Positions 24,900 to 33,734 of a stretch of DNA of 35,846 nucleotides are shown here, in pieces (the stretch's first letter is position 1; every line of letters starts with the position of its first letter). The stretch covers positions 1-35,846 of the forward strand of contig CAZKDZ010000158.1 in the NCBI GenBank assembly GCA_964551635.1. The letters run 5' to 3'. The notes beneath the pieces were generated by a model. It saw only the letters and a program-made list of their open reading frames with translations. It was not told where the DNA came from and ran no database searches. The stretch is from JAAXHE01 sp964551635. Lineage in GTDB: Bacteria; Latescibacterota; UBA2968; GCA-2709665. Both the position numbers and the translations under genes were made by a program.

Positions 24900-25714
24900 C
24901 AACGGATCCGCTTCAGCCCGGTGCGTGAGAAGTCCCGGGCGCCAAGTTCGGTCCGGAATTTGTAGTCCGTCCAGGTCAGCACCGTGCTTTTCCCGGTAAG
25001 ATGATTAACCATCGTCATCACCCCCGCGCGCCAGTAACGACCCACGTACAGCCCGTAGTTCTCCAGCGTAAGCGTCTTCAGATGCGCGTCCCTGCGGTCG
25101 TAGTATTCCACTTTCCGGATGCGTAGCTCGTCCCTGTCTCGCCATACCACCTGGCGGGTGTACCCTGATTTCCTGTCCGCAGGGTAGCGTTCCGTTACCG
25201 TACACGTCAAATCACCGCATGGCTCGTCACGCAGGTAGCGATATGTGAATTTTTCCACGGCCTGGGCGGTCATGTCTTCATAGGCGAACTCACTGCCCAT
25301 GAAGGAACCGGACCGGTTCGACGAACTGATCCGTTTCACGCGTTTCAATGCGGGCAGATAGAGCCATTGATCGTCCGCCCGGTCCCTGTGCGCGTGGACG
25401 AGAAGCGCCGTTCCCCTGACGTCGCGCGGCTCGTCGAATACAAACAGGCTCTTGTCGCCTGCGCCAGGCACTTCCAGAACCTTTACACGGAGCTGCCGCT
25501 GGCTCTCCTGTCCTTGCTTGTTTCGAAGCACCATGACCTGCTGTGCAGTGAAGTTGCCGAAGCCTTCCTCCCGCGCGCGGGATTCCCGGGCGATATTCAG
25601 GCCGGTCGCATCGGACACGGTGTTCTGCGAGTGAACGGTCGCCGGCGCGCCGATGCCCGCCGCGACAATCAGCCATAGCGTCAAAAACGCGATCAGTTCG
25701 CGTGAATCACTCAT
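24899..25714 (-). CDS. LolA-like outer-membrane lipoprotein-sorting protein
   Basis: The protein has 271 residues from ATG 25714, which overlaps the RND stop as ATGA and is preceded by GGAGGAAA. The signal peptide spans 1-29 (LIAFLTLWLIVAAGIGAPAT, cleavage near VHS). The mature part has the curved-sheet pattern of COG2834 proteins: QESQRQLRVKVLEVPGAGDK, then SLFVFDEPRDVRGTALLVHA, then DDQWLYLPALKRVKRISSSN. The segment GSFMGSEFAYEDM is a family hallmark. Proteins of this group next to RND genes are periplasmic and thought to bind lipids or lipid-like substrates. A longer frame from 25882 lies inside the RND gene and is rejected. Coupling on both sides makes it a subunit of the same system. Confidence 0.88.
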   Translation of the reverse strand: MSDSRELIAFLTLWLIVAAGIGAPATVHSQNTVSDATGLNIARESRAREEGFGNFTAQQVMVLRNKQGQESQRQLRVKVLEVPGAGDKSLFVFDEPRDVRGTALLVHAHRDRADDQWLYLPALKRVKRISSSNRSGSFMGSEFAYEDMTAQAVEKFTYRYLRDEPCGDLTCTVTERYPADRKSGYTRQVVWRDRDELRIRKVEYYDRRDAHLKTLTLENYGLYVGRYWRAGVMTMVNHLTGKSTVLTWTDYKFRTELGARDFSRTGLKRIR

Positions 25715-28002
25715 AATTTCCTCCGGTCGATGGTCATCAGCAGCGTCGGCAGGAGCAGGAAATCGGCGACCAGCGCGAAGATGATCGTGATTGTAACCAG
25801 AAGGCCGAGCGCCCAGCTCACCTGGAATCCCGACGTTGCGAAAACCAGAAAGCCCGCCGACAGAACCGTGGTGGTTGTCCACAAGGCATGGCCCACCGTG
25901 CGGAAGGCATAGCGCACCGCCTCCGGTGCGGCAAGGTCCTCACGCCTGGCCTTGAGATACTTGCTCAGAAAGTGAATCGTATCGTCCACGACAATCCCGA
26001 AAACCACGGCGATGACGACCGATGACGCGATGCCAACATTGCCTACGAGATAGCCCCACAGCCCGAAACTCATGATCGCCGGGATGAAATTCGGCAGAAG
26101 ACTGAGGAGCCCGATTCTCACGCTCTTGAAAATCCAGATGAGGATGAACGATATGAGCGCCATGGCCAGGATCGTCCCACGCAGCATGCTCTTGATGTTC
26201 CGCAGCGACAGGTGGGCAAATACAATGCTCAGTCCGGATGCCTCCTGCGCGAAGTCCGGCGCGTTCGAGCGAAGCCAGACCTGTGCGCGTTCGTCGAGTT
26301 CCCGCAGATCGCGGGACCACGCGTTTCTGGTGGTGACGACCATGCGGGTCGCGGATTTGGCCACGTCGATGCGATCGTTGAGATCGCTTCCAAAGGGCAG
26401 CGACAATTCGTAGAGCAGCAGGTACTGCGCGGCGAGCTCCGGGTCCTCAGGCAGACGATGAAAGGCCGGGTCGTCGCCGTGCATGTTCCTGTTCAGCCGT
26501 TTCATGATGTCCGAAAACACCTGGACGTGAGTGACCTCGGGCTGCTGCCTGTACCACCCGGCGAACGCATCGATCCGTTGCAGATATTCCGGGTCCGTGA
26601 TGCCGCCGTCCCGTCCCGCGTTCAGTGAATACTCCAGTTTGTCCAATCCGGTGAGATTTTCGATGATATAGTCGGTATCGCGGCGGAACTCGTAACGGTC
26701 GTCGAAATACTGAGCCATGTTGTCGCTCAGTTCAATGCGGGAAACCCCCAGGACCAGCCCGGCGACCACAAGTACCATCGCGACCAGCAGAATTCTGCTC
26801 CGTGCGATGACGAAGTCGGCGAAACGGTCGAGGAAATGGGTTTCTCGAGGACCTCGGACAGGCACACGCAGCGGCAGAATGGACAACAGGGCGGGCAGCA
26901 GTGTGACTGAAAACACGAAAGCACACAGGACGCCGAATGCAACGCAGTTGCCCAATGTATGAAAGGGCGGTGAATCCGAGGCATTCAGGCTGAGGAACCC
27001 GACCGCGGTTGTGACGGAGGTAATGAATACCGGATGGACATTGATCCGGAATGACTCGACGATTGCCGCATTCCTCTCCAGGCCCCGTCTCATGCCAAGC
27101 AGGACACTCGTCACGATATGTATGGCGTCGGCCATGGCAATTACCATGACGATGATTGGCACACCCGCGTTTGTGGGGCTGAACACAACGCGGCTCCAGC
27201 CGGCGAATCCGACGGTGGTATTGACAACGAACACGATCACGGCAACGATGGCCAACGTACCGGACACCGAACGCAGAAGCAGGATCGTCGCGCCGATGAT
27301 GATGACGAACACGATCGGCGTCAGTGTTTGCAGGTCGTCCTGGGTGGCGTCGGAAAACGTGCGGTTCATCACCACGTCGCCGGTGAGATGGTAGGCGATG
27401 TCCGGATGCCTTGCGCGGGCGTCGCTCAGGATCGAACGGAAATGGTCGGTTATTTCAACGACGGCCTGGTCCGGGTTCTCCGGCAGGACGAAGTTGACGG
27501 CCACGCCGGCCGTGCGTCCGTCGTGAGATACCAGGCGCCCTGCGATTTCGGCGGCTTCGAGCGCGATCCGTTCAACCCGCGCCGCCCCGGCATCGCTCAG
27601 CGCCTGCGCGTCCTCTACGAGCGGCGCAACAATCAGCTCATCCCCGGACGCTTCGCTGTGCGTATAGTTGGTGAGGGAGTTGACGCGGCTGGAATAAGGC
27701 ACACGCCACGCGGCCCCGGTCATTTCTTCAACCGCGACCAGCGCTTCGCGGGTGAAAACGGAGCCCTGCCGGGGCGTAATGGCGATCAGTGCCGCGTTGG
27801 ACGTGGAGTAGGTGTTCTCAAGCGCGTCGAAAGCGAGAAGCTGGGGGTTGTCTTCACTGAACAGAACGCGGTAGTCGTTCGTTACCGTGATAAACCGGAT
27901 TCCGCCCGTCATGGCCGCCATCAGCAGCGTCGCCGCCGCGACCACAATCCACCGATACCGCAGAATGGCGTTTATGAATCTATCCTGGAGCATAAGCGTC
28001 AT
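25711..28002 (-). CDS. RND/MMPL family exporter (COG1033 type)
   Basis: This 763-residue inner-membrane protein starts at ATG 28002 with GGGAG five bases upstream. It has the two-fold RND plan: a first helix (residues 14-40), a large periplasmic loop (40-220), a helix cluster (220-360), then a second helix, loop and cluster. The acidic residues of the two central helices are seen in MVIAMADAIH and FGIVVDDTIHFLSKY. These likely carry protons. COG1033 proteins move lipids or hopanoids rather than drugs, and often sit with LolA-like partners, as here. It is coupled to the LolA-like gene by an ATGA overlap. The substrate may be lipid-like; this is inference from partners. Confidence 0.9.
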   Translation of the reverse strand: MTLMLQDRFINAILRYRWIVVAAATLLMAAMTGGIRFITVTNDYRVLFSEDNPQLLAFDALENTYSTSNAALIAITPRQGSVFTREALVAVEEMTGAAWRVPYSSRVNSLTNYTHSEASGDELIVAPLVEDAQALSDAGAARVERIALEAAEIAGRLVSHDGRTAGVAVNFVLPENPDQAVVEITDHFRSILSDARARHPDIAYHLTGDVVMNRTFSDATQDDLQTLTPIVFVIIIGATILLLRSVSGTLAIVAVIVFVVNTTVGFAGWSRVVFSPTNAGVPIIVMVIAMADAIHIVTSVLLGMRRGLERNAAIVESFRINVHPVFITSVTTAVGFLSLNASDSPPFHTLGNCVAFGVLCAFVFSVTLLPALLSILPLRVPVRGPRETHFLDRFADFVIARSRILLVAMVLVVAGLVLGVSRIELSDNMAQYFDDRYEFRRDTDYIIENLTGLDKLEYSLNAGRDGGITDPEYLQRIDAFAGWYRQQPEVTHVQVFSDIMKRLNRNMHGDDPAFHRLPEDPELAAQYLLLYELSLPFGSDLNDRIDVAKSATRMVVTTRNAWSRDLRELDERAQVWLRSNAPDFAQEASGLSIVFAHLSLRNIKSMLRGTILAMALISFILIWIFKSVRIGLLSLLPNFIPAIMSFGLWGYLVGNVGIASSVVIAVVFGIVVDDTIHFLSKYLKARREDLAAPEAVRYAFRTVGHALWTTTTVLSAGFLVFATSGFQVSWALGLLVTITIIFALVADFLLLPTLLMTIDRRKL

Positions 28003-28161
28003 CGCCGCTCCCGTCCTTGGCCGGAAGCGGCGGCGATCTCACCCTGGTTGACGGCCGACAGTGTCAACACCGGTAACCTCGGAGGAATTCGTCCCATCGG
28101 GTTAATGAGTCTCCTGTATCCACTTTACGGCGGAGGTCGTTTTCATCTCCGCGGACGTCGA

Positions 28162-29331
28162 TCAGTAAGGGCTCGACTTCGACGATTGTACGTGATCGGG
28201 CATTCTGTAGCTCATGCCGCCAAGTCCCACCTCGTCGTACACCGATATCTCCAGCATCTGGGTGAAGTTTTCCGACCTGATCGACTGTTTGCTCTTCAGC
28301 AGGTGCTGCAAGCGTTGCTTCAGCCGATACAACAGGAGTACCCCGAATGTGTTGGTTTTGGGAAATCGCAGCTTGTCCGCCAGACTGTTTCCGATCAGGG
28401 ATCTTGAAAGGCGGTAGGCCAGCGCCTTCACGTCCCGTTGTTCATCGGGATCCTCGATACCCGCCGTGAGCGGGATGGCCTCGACCAGCGCGTTGGCCAT
28501 CGTGGCCGAGTCGTGGTCCGGCTCCGGCTCGCACATCAGGGCGATCTTGAAAATCTCACGGGCGTGCGCTTCATCTGTGAATAGAATGGACTCGGGGACG
28601 CCCATCACGTGACCCGCGTACCGCCAGATCCGGATTATGCTGTCTCTTTCTTCCTGACTGAGCGTCGCTCCCACGGCGACGGAGTGCTGCATCAGCCGCA
28701 TGGAGAAGACGGTGATGGCGAATCCCAGATGCGCCGCGCTTAACGGGAGGCCCCAGGCTTCGGTATTCCACTCATTGGAATTCGCCAGCAGGTGCCTGAC
28801 TTTTGCGTGGACGAAACGAAGGCGCATGGAAAGTTTCCATCCGTCTCCGTCTCTCCGCAAACCTCCCGGAAAGAACAACTCCAGGAGATGCCGGTTATTC
28901 TGCATGAGGCGCCTTCTTGCCGTCGACCGGTTCAACACGCGTCCGGTGGTGGCGAAGGACTTGGCGATCATGGTCGCGAATCCCTCGATCAGCACGCCCG
29001 TAACGAATGCGACCAGGATGTTCGTCGTATTCATATGGAAGGCGCGCATGCCGGCCCTGAAGGATTCGTACTCGAACCACGGCGGATCATCGAGGTTGTC
29101 GAAAAAATCGCGCAGCGCCGAGGGAGCGCTGCGCATCACATCTTTCTCCTCGTCGATGCCGGCTTTGATGAACCGGTGCAGGTCCTGGGGTGGAAGCCCT
29201 GCCAATTCCTCCATCACGGGATCGAGAACCGGATCACCGATCGTCGTGTGTCTGATATAGTTGTCGGCCAGCTCACGGCTGTAACACCGTGCCACCGGAT
29301 AGCCGTCGACATATGCGGAAGGTACCGTCAA
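28162..29331 (-). CDS. MpaB/latex-clearing-protein-like oxygenase (DUF2236)
   Basis: The protein has 389 residues. The start is TTG 29331, with GAGGAGA ten bases upstream; no ATG or GTG gives a better choice before the conserved region. The pattern RLRFVHAKVRHLLANSNEWN (170-189), LPLSAAHLGFAI and IWRYAGHVMGVPESIL is that of the MpaB/rubber oxygenase group. Characterised members are haem b enzymes that cleave polyisoprene or farnesyl side chains at double bonds. His175 is a likely haem-region residue. Hydrophobic segments near 103-118 may contact a membrane. It lies 159 bases upstream of the RND operon on the same strand behind a good sigma-70 promoter, suggesting a terpenoid or lipid substrate shared with the exporter. 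Confidence 0.8.
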   Translation of the reverse strand: MTVPSAYVDGYPVARCYSRELADNYIRHTTIGDPVLDPVMEELAGLPPQDLHRFIKAGIDEEKDVMRSAPSALRDFFDNLDDPPWFEYESFRAGMRAFHMNTTNILVAFVTGVLIEGFATMIAKSFATTGRVLNRSTARRRLMQNNRHLLELFFPGGLRRDGDGWKLSMRLRFVHAKVRHLLANSNEWNTEAWGLPLSAAHLGFAITVFSMRLMQHSVAVGATLSQEERDSIIRIWRYAGHVMGVPESILFTDEAHAREIFKIALMCEPEPDHDSATMANALVEAIPLTAGIEDPDEQRDVKALAYRLSRSLIGNSLADKLRFPKTNTFGVLLLYRLKQRLQHLLKSKQSIRSENFTQMLEISVYDEVGLGGMSYRMPDHVQSSKSSPY

Positions 29332-29488
29332 GATGCCGCTGTCTCCTCAGGTGCTGCCTTCAAACCCCGGCGGTCATCGTAAAACTTCAACAGTGGCGAT
29401 CCGCGCGGGTGGAATCTCAATTCCCTGGCTCAAGTCGCCGGCGCGATTTTCCGTCATTCAATCACTTAATCTAATACTCTCGCGCGAA

Positions 29489-29517
29489 AATATAGCGGCC
29501 AATCCCGGGAAAGTCAA
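29489..29517 (-). promoter_or_regulatory. Sigma-70-type promoter for the MpaB-like gene
   Basis: On the minus strand TTGACT (29517-29512) and TATATT (29494-29489) are separated by exactly 17 bases. This is the best sigma-70-type match I found in the window. Transcription would start near 29482, giving a leader of about 150 bases before the TTG start. Confidence 0.55.
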
Positions 29518-29762
29518 TAGTCTTCATACGATAAACCTCTCACGATCCGGGCACGTTTCGATTGATTTTCCGATACTGCCATGCGCGGCCGCCGACCTCA
29601 AGATTCTACCTTGGCATGGTGGAGAAAAAGCATATATCATACGACAGCTTGGTAAACCGTTCGCCCACCCAGACAACTCGCCGCCCGTACACCGCGCCTT
29701 CCGGTCCTCGCGCGTCTGACGGTCACAGCATCGTGATCTACCCGTTCACATCGTTCCGAAAT
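29518..29762. other. Divergent spacer before the phosphotransferase gene
   Basis: The 431-base region 29332-29762 separates the divergent MpaB-like and phosphotransferase genes. The left half is the MpaB leader and promoter. In the right half I find only a weak TTGATT near 29561 and no matching -10. The phosphotransferase frame stays open leftward to 29562, but its residues look non-coding in style. Confidence 0.35.
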
Positions 29763-30851
29763 ATGACACGCGCCGATTCCCCTGCAGCCCTCACCCGGCG
29801 AAAGCGCTATATCGTTGAGGCGGTTACCCGACGCTTCGATCTCGGTACCTGGCGCCGGACGTCCCGCCTCACGTGCGGCGTACTCAATGAAGTGTACCTG
29901 GCAGAAACGTCGAGGGGCGATTTCATCGTTCGAGTGAATCGCGTCCGAAGGTCGATGGCCGACATCCAGCGCCTCTCGTCATTCCTTTCGTACCTGGGAA
30001 GTCGAGGCTTACCGGTGGATGAACTGGTTTCCACGGCCGACGGACGGGTCGCCGCCAGGATCGATGGCGAACTGATTTCCGTACACCACCGCATACGCGG
30101 GTCGGTCCACCCTTCTCCGCGGGACCTGACTGGCGCCAGGACCGCGAATATGATGCGGTTTCTCGCGCACTACCACGCCGCGGCAGGGGAATATCGAAGC
30201 GACGGGAGACTCGCTGCCGGGGACGATACGCTGCCGGTCATGTACACCGAAGATCCTGACCGGCTACGGGGACGACTGAAAAGCCTCCCGAGAATGGCGC
30301 AGGTCGACACATCCGTCGTCAACCATGCCATCGACCGGATGGCTTCGTTCTTTGCCTCCGGCGCATACTTGAAACTCAAACGAACCTGGATTCATGGCGA
30401 TTACAGGTCCTGCAACGTTGCGTTCGATGGAGACTGCGTGAGCGGGCTCTTCGACTGGGACCTGCTCTGCAGCGGTCCGCGGCTGTTCGACGTCGTGGTC
30501 TCATCCGCCGATCTGGCCAGGACGATCATTGGCCCGCTGTCCTCCAACTCCGCGGCGTGGCTGGGCGAATTCGGGCGTCATCTCACAGCTTACCGGCAGG
30601 AAGCGCGGCGACTTGGCGCGGAACTGACCGGGTTCGAGGTCGGATCCGTCCCATACCTGGTGCTGGCAGACACTTTACTCAGCGGCGTACTCTTCGCGTT
30701 GTACCTGAAACGACTGCCGCTGAAACCGGGTGAATCGGCGTCCCATCGCCGTCAACGGTCCGACAGGCTCCTGACGGAATCCGTGGACGACCTCGCTGCG
30801 ATCGACAGCCTGATCAGCAGTGGTAATGATATGTTCTCCGCGTATCCGTAG
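29763..30851 (+). CDS. Aminoglycoside-phosphotransferase-like kinase (APH/homoserine kinase type)
   Basis: This is a 362-residue protein counted from ATG 29763. In-frame TTG 29562 and ATG 29616 give longer forms, but no start has a clear ribosome binding site; 29763 fits best with the start of the kinase fold. The Brenner motif HGDYRSCN is at 211-218 and the metal-binding Asp lies in GLFDWDLL at 228-235. The N-lobe lysine is probably in DFIVRVNR, where Arg stands in part for Lys. Family members phosphorylate hydroxyls of aminoglycosides, homoserine, choline or sugars, or fold related antibiotics. Nothing nearby fixes the substrate. It stands alone on the plus strand, divergent from the MpaB block. 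Confidence 0.8.
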   Translation: MTRADSPAALTRRKRYIVEAVTRRFDLGTWRRTSRLTCGVLNEVYLAETSRGDFIVRVNRVRRSMADIQRLSSFLSYLGSRGLPVDELVSTADGRVAARIDGELISVHHRIRGSVHPSPRDLTGARTANMMRFLAHYHAAAGEYRSDGRLAAGDDTLPVMYTEDPDRLRGRLKSLPRMAQVDTSVVNHAIDRMASFFASGAYLKLKRTWIHGDYRSCNVAFDGDCVSGLFDWDLLCSGPRLFDVVVSSADLARTIIGPLSSNSAAWLGEFGRHLTAYRQEARRLGAELTGFEVGSVPYLVLADTLLSGVLFALYLKRLPLKPGESASHRRQRSDRLLTESVDDLAAIDSLISSGNDMFSAYP

Positions 30852-30908
30852 ATTGCCGCGCCTTGGATCGCAACACCAGACCGGCGCCCACGGCGTTCTG
30901 ATTTTCAA

Positions 30909-30962
30909 TTTTCATACTGTAAATCACATGTATATTAAGCTGTTTCAAAGTTCAATTTTGAA
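30909..30962 (+). promoter_or_regulatory. Candidate promoter and operator before the acyltransferase gene
   Basis: In an AT-rich island, TTTTCA (30909-30914) and TATATT (30931-30936) lie 16 bases apart. The palindrome TTCAATTTTGAA (30951-30962) lies just after the expected start point. The match is modest. No other promoter is seen between the kinase stop (30851) and the next gene. Confidence 0.3.
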
Positions 30963-31058
30963 TTAGCCTATTTTTGCGCGTACCGACACCCTACAGCAGG
31001 GCGCCTCGTTCTCCGGGGCACACGCCTCATGAACGGATTGAGTACAGGAAGCGCGGCT

Positions 31059-32327
31059 ATGGATCTGAACCGGGTTTTATCGGAACTGGAGATCGAAGAA
31101 AGCCGAGACGTCCTCGAGCCGTCGTGGGAGGCCTCCCAGCGCGCCATGCCGGATGGGGGGGTGCCGTTTCTGACACCGGAATTCGTGAGCGAGGCCTGCC
31201 GGGGGATCTACCTCCCGGAGGGCATCGCCCAGGCTGCGGCTGCTGCGGCAGATCTGGTGGCGACGAACCGCGCATTGCGGGCTCTGGCGTGGCACTGCCA
31301 CTGGTGTCTCTACCGCGTGGACCGATATTCGAGCCGCCTGGCGGACGACTGGCCGTGCCTGAAGGGAACCATGGGAGAACTGGCCGGCCTCTTCTACCTG
31401 CTGGTGCTGCTGTCGCGGTTTCCTGAAATGCGATCGGTACATCGGGCGCACGGGATTCCCGAACGGGTCCTTCGGGACAGCATGAAACAGATTTACCTCA
31501 GGGGTGAAACCTGCAGCGAAACCTTCGGCAGGTGGGGCCTGGACGGACACGCGGCCCGATGGCTCGCCAACTTCCTCCTCGGAGAGATCTACGCCCTGGG
31601 TCGCCTTGAACATCAGTTCAGGCTGATGGACGACCCGTTTCGCGTCTATCGCCACAGGGAGTCGTCCATGGTCCTAGCGTTGAGCGAAGACGATGTTTCC
31701 TACCGCCCTGACGGCCAGCGGCGCAAAAGTGGGGACACGCAGCCGGTTTGGACCTCCAGGCTCCAGGTGACAGGGGACAGGATTGCCGGACATCCCATCC
31801 TGCCGACCGGCCGAGCATGCGAAGAGATGGTGACGCTTGCCACCGCCGATTGGGATCTTGTGCTGGAGCCCGGGGACCCCGTTCTGTATTTTCACATACC
31901 GGGCGGAATACCTCTGGACCACGCCGCGTGCGGGGACTCCTTCCAGGCGGCGATGGACTTTTTTCCCCGCCATTTTCCCGAACGCCCGTACAAGGCGTTC
32001 TTCTGTGGTTCCTGGCTGCTGGATACGCAACTGGAAGACTGGCTTCCCTCCGGATCGAATCTTGTGCGTTTCCTGCGGGAGTTCTACATGGTTCCCGGCG
32101 GCATCTCGGCACAGTCGTTACTGCAAACGGTGTTCGGGAATACGGCGGATGACCTGAACAGGGCGCCCGGCGACACATCGCTCCAGCGCGCGATCCTGGA
32201 ACATGTGTCCTCGGGCAGACCGATCGATCCCCGCGCCGGCAAGTGTTTTCTGTTCCCGGAAGATCTGGACTGGGGACGACAGGTCTACAGGACGTCGAAG
32301 TTCCCCTGGCATCTTGTCGGTTGTTGA
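31059..32327 (+). CDS. Acyltransferase-domain protein of the NAT_N/GNAT_C (DUF5596) type
   Basis: This 422-residue protein starts at ATG 31059, with AGGAAG eight bases upstream; an ATG at 31029 lacks such a site. An N-terminal helical domain (to about 180) precedes a GNAT-like C-terminal domain. The latter shows the family pattern VLYFHIPGGIPLDHAACGDS, then FFPRHFPERPYKAFFCGSWL, then LPSGSNLVRF. These proteins are annotated as acyltransferases, but I know of no assayed member. There is no signal peptide. It is followed by the second copy of the 161-bp element and then by a DegT aminotransferase. An aminotransferase plus an acyltransferase suggests making an N-acylated amine or amino sugar, which is inference only. 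Confidence 0.75.
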   Translation: MDLNRVLSELEIEESRDVLEPSWEASQRAMPDGGVPFLTPEFVSEACRGIYLPEGIAQAAAAAADLVATNRALRALAWHCHWCLYRVDRYSSRLADDWPCLKGTMGELAGLFYLLVLLSRFPEMRSVHRAHGIPERVLRDSMKQIYLRGETCSETFGRWGLDGHAARWLANFLLGEIYALGRLEHQFRLMDDPFRVYRHRESSMVLALSEDDVSYRPDGQRRKSGDTQPVWTSRLQVTGDRIAGHPILPTGRACEEMVTLATADWDLVLEPGDPVLYFHIPGGIPLDHAACGDSFQAAMDFFPRHFPERPYKAFFCGSWLLDTQLEDWLPSGSNLVRFLREFYMVPGGISAQSLLQTVFGNTADDLNRAPGDTSLQRAILEHVSSGRPIDPRAGKCFLFPEDLDWGRQVYRTSKFPWHLVGC

Positions 32328-32364
32328 TTGGAAACATTCAGCAAAACCACACTGCGGCACCTCA

Positions 32365-32525
32365 GCAGTCCGTTGATAAAGTCGCTCTGCAGGCGAGGCC
32401 GAGCCATTGTGGTCGAAGACAAGGCGCGCAACCGAGTCCCATCCTGCGATTCGGCGAGGGAGCGCAACGCAGGTTTTCGACCGCAAGGGCCGGCCGCAGC
32501 CCGGATGGGCTTTTTCAACGGGCTG
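32365..32525 (+). repeat. 161-bp intergenic element, copy 2
   Basis: This is a same-orientation copy of 8197-8357, with ten substitutions and no gaps by hand count. Its inverted ends match at 14 of 16 positions, better than in copy 1. It begins 37 bases after the acyltransferase stop and ends 40 bases before the DegT start. The leftward extension of the DegT frame through it is not real coding. Confidence 0.75.
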
Positions 32526-32565
32526 TCAAGCCGCTGGCCGTGATGGGAATCACAAGGAGGTCGAC

Positions 32566-33696
32566 ATGGAGCGGTTCGGCAAGCTGGAGCTGGACTACCT
32601 GGCGGAAGTGATCGCCAGCGGGTCGCTGAACAGCAAAACCGGGAAATTCACGACCCGGCTGGAGGAACGATTCGCAGCGTGGGTGGGGGTGGAATACGCT
32701 CTGGCAATGAACAGTGCGATGAGCGTATTGCACACGGCCGTGGCCGCGGCCGGGGTTGGACCGGGGGTGGAAGTCGTTTGCGATCCCGTGGTACACTTCG
32801 GCGGCGCAGCGGTCATGTATCACAACGGGGTGCCCGTATTCTGCGACATCGACGAGGACAGCTGGAATATGGATCCCGATTCGCTCGAGGCGTGCATCAC
32901 GGAACACACAGGCGCCGTCATCTGCACGCCGATGTGGGGAAACCCGCCGGATTACGAGGGGATTCTCCGGGTGGCGAACAGATATGAACTCCCTGTGATC
33001 GAAGACGTGGCGCACGGCGTCGGGGGTTCTTACAAAGGCAGGCCCCTGGGAACGCTGGGGTCGATCGGTTCATTCAGTTTTCAGGAAGCCAAGCATCTCA
33101 CCAGCGGAGACGGCGGCATGGCGGTAACCGACCGGGCCGACCTGGTCGAAAAAATGCTGGAAATGCGAATCATAAAAACGACCCTGGGTTGGAATTACCG
33201 AATGACGGAATTGCAGGCCGGGGTGATGCTGGCGCAGATGGACAGGGCCGAAGGGATCATTTCGGCGCACCACAAAGCGGGGGCGCTCTACTGCGAAGCC
33301 GCAAGGGAAGCCCCGTGGCTCGTGCCGCAGCGCGTGGCGGACGGGTGCGTCAACGCCTGCCACGCGGTCGCATTCCGGTTCGAAGGCGACCGCGGCGGGA
33401 TAACGGTGGAGCGTTTTCAACAGACCATGGTCGAAAACGGATGTCCGGTCTCGATCGGGTACAAGAGACGCTCCGCCGCCGAAGATCCGATCTTCACGGA
33501 GGTCCTGGCGTACGGAAAAGGGTGCCCGATCCGGTGCCCCCACTACACGGGCAGCGCGCGCTACGGAAAGGGAGTGACACCGGTGGCCGATCGGGCGGTG
33601 CCCCGCATGGTCGTGATGCCCATGGACGTGTATACGCCCGGAAAGACCGAGGAATATTCGGAAAAGATTCACGCGGGACTGAAGGCGCTGGGGTAA
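32566..33696 (+). CDS. DegT/DnrJ/EryC1/StrS family PLP aminotransferase
   Basis: The protein has 376 residues from ATG 32566 behind a near-perfect AAGGAGG. The PLP lysine is Lys176 in SFQEAKHLTSGDGG and the pyridine-nitrogen Asp is Asp147 in VIEDVAHGVGG. The N-terminal NSKTGKFTTRLEERFAAWVG and the region WNYRMTELQAGVMLAQMDRA are typical of the family. Members transaminate keto-sugars on nucleotides or cyclitols, or act as dehydratases when the Lys is replaced; here the Lys is present, so transamination is expected. No sugar-nucleotide synthesis genes are nearby, so the acceptor may be a free keto-sugar or inositol. A longer frame from 32407 runs through the repeat element and is rejected. Confidence 0.88.
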   Translation: MERFGKLELDYLAEVIASGSLNSKTGKFTTRLEERFAAWVGVEYALAMNSAMSVLHTAVAAAGVGPGVEVVCDPVVHFGGAAVMYHNGVPVFCDIDEDSWNMDPDSLEACITEHTGAVICTPMWGNPPDYEGILRVANRYELPVIEDVAHGVGGSYKGRPLGTLGSIGSFSFQEAKHLTSGDGGMAVTDRADLVEKMLEMRIIKTTLGWNYRMTELQAGVMLAQMDRAEGIISAHHKAGALYCEAAREAPWLVPQRVADGCVNACHAVAFRFEGDRGGITVERFQQTMVENGCPVSIGYKRRSAAEDPIFTEVLAYGKGCPIRCPHYTGSARYGKGVTPVADRAVPRMVVMPMDVYTPGKTEEYSEKIHAGLKALG

Positions 33697-33734
33697 AACT
33701 CGATCGCCTCCAGGGAAGAAGAGAGCCGTGGGGT

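Noticed and set aside
24899..25882. Longer start for the LolA-like protein at 25882
   Set aside because: The extra 56 residues overlap the RND gene. The ATG at 25714 has a strong ribosome binding site and begins a proper signal peptide.
27118..28407. 429-residue plus-strand open frame
   Set aside because: Antisense to the RND exporter and the end of the MpaB-like gene, with no domain.
32407..33696. Longer DegT frame from 32407
   Set aside because: The extension is translated repeat element. ATG 32566 has a near-perfect ribosome binding site and starts the conserved fold.
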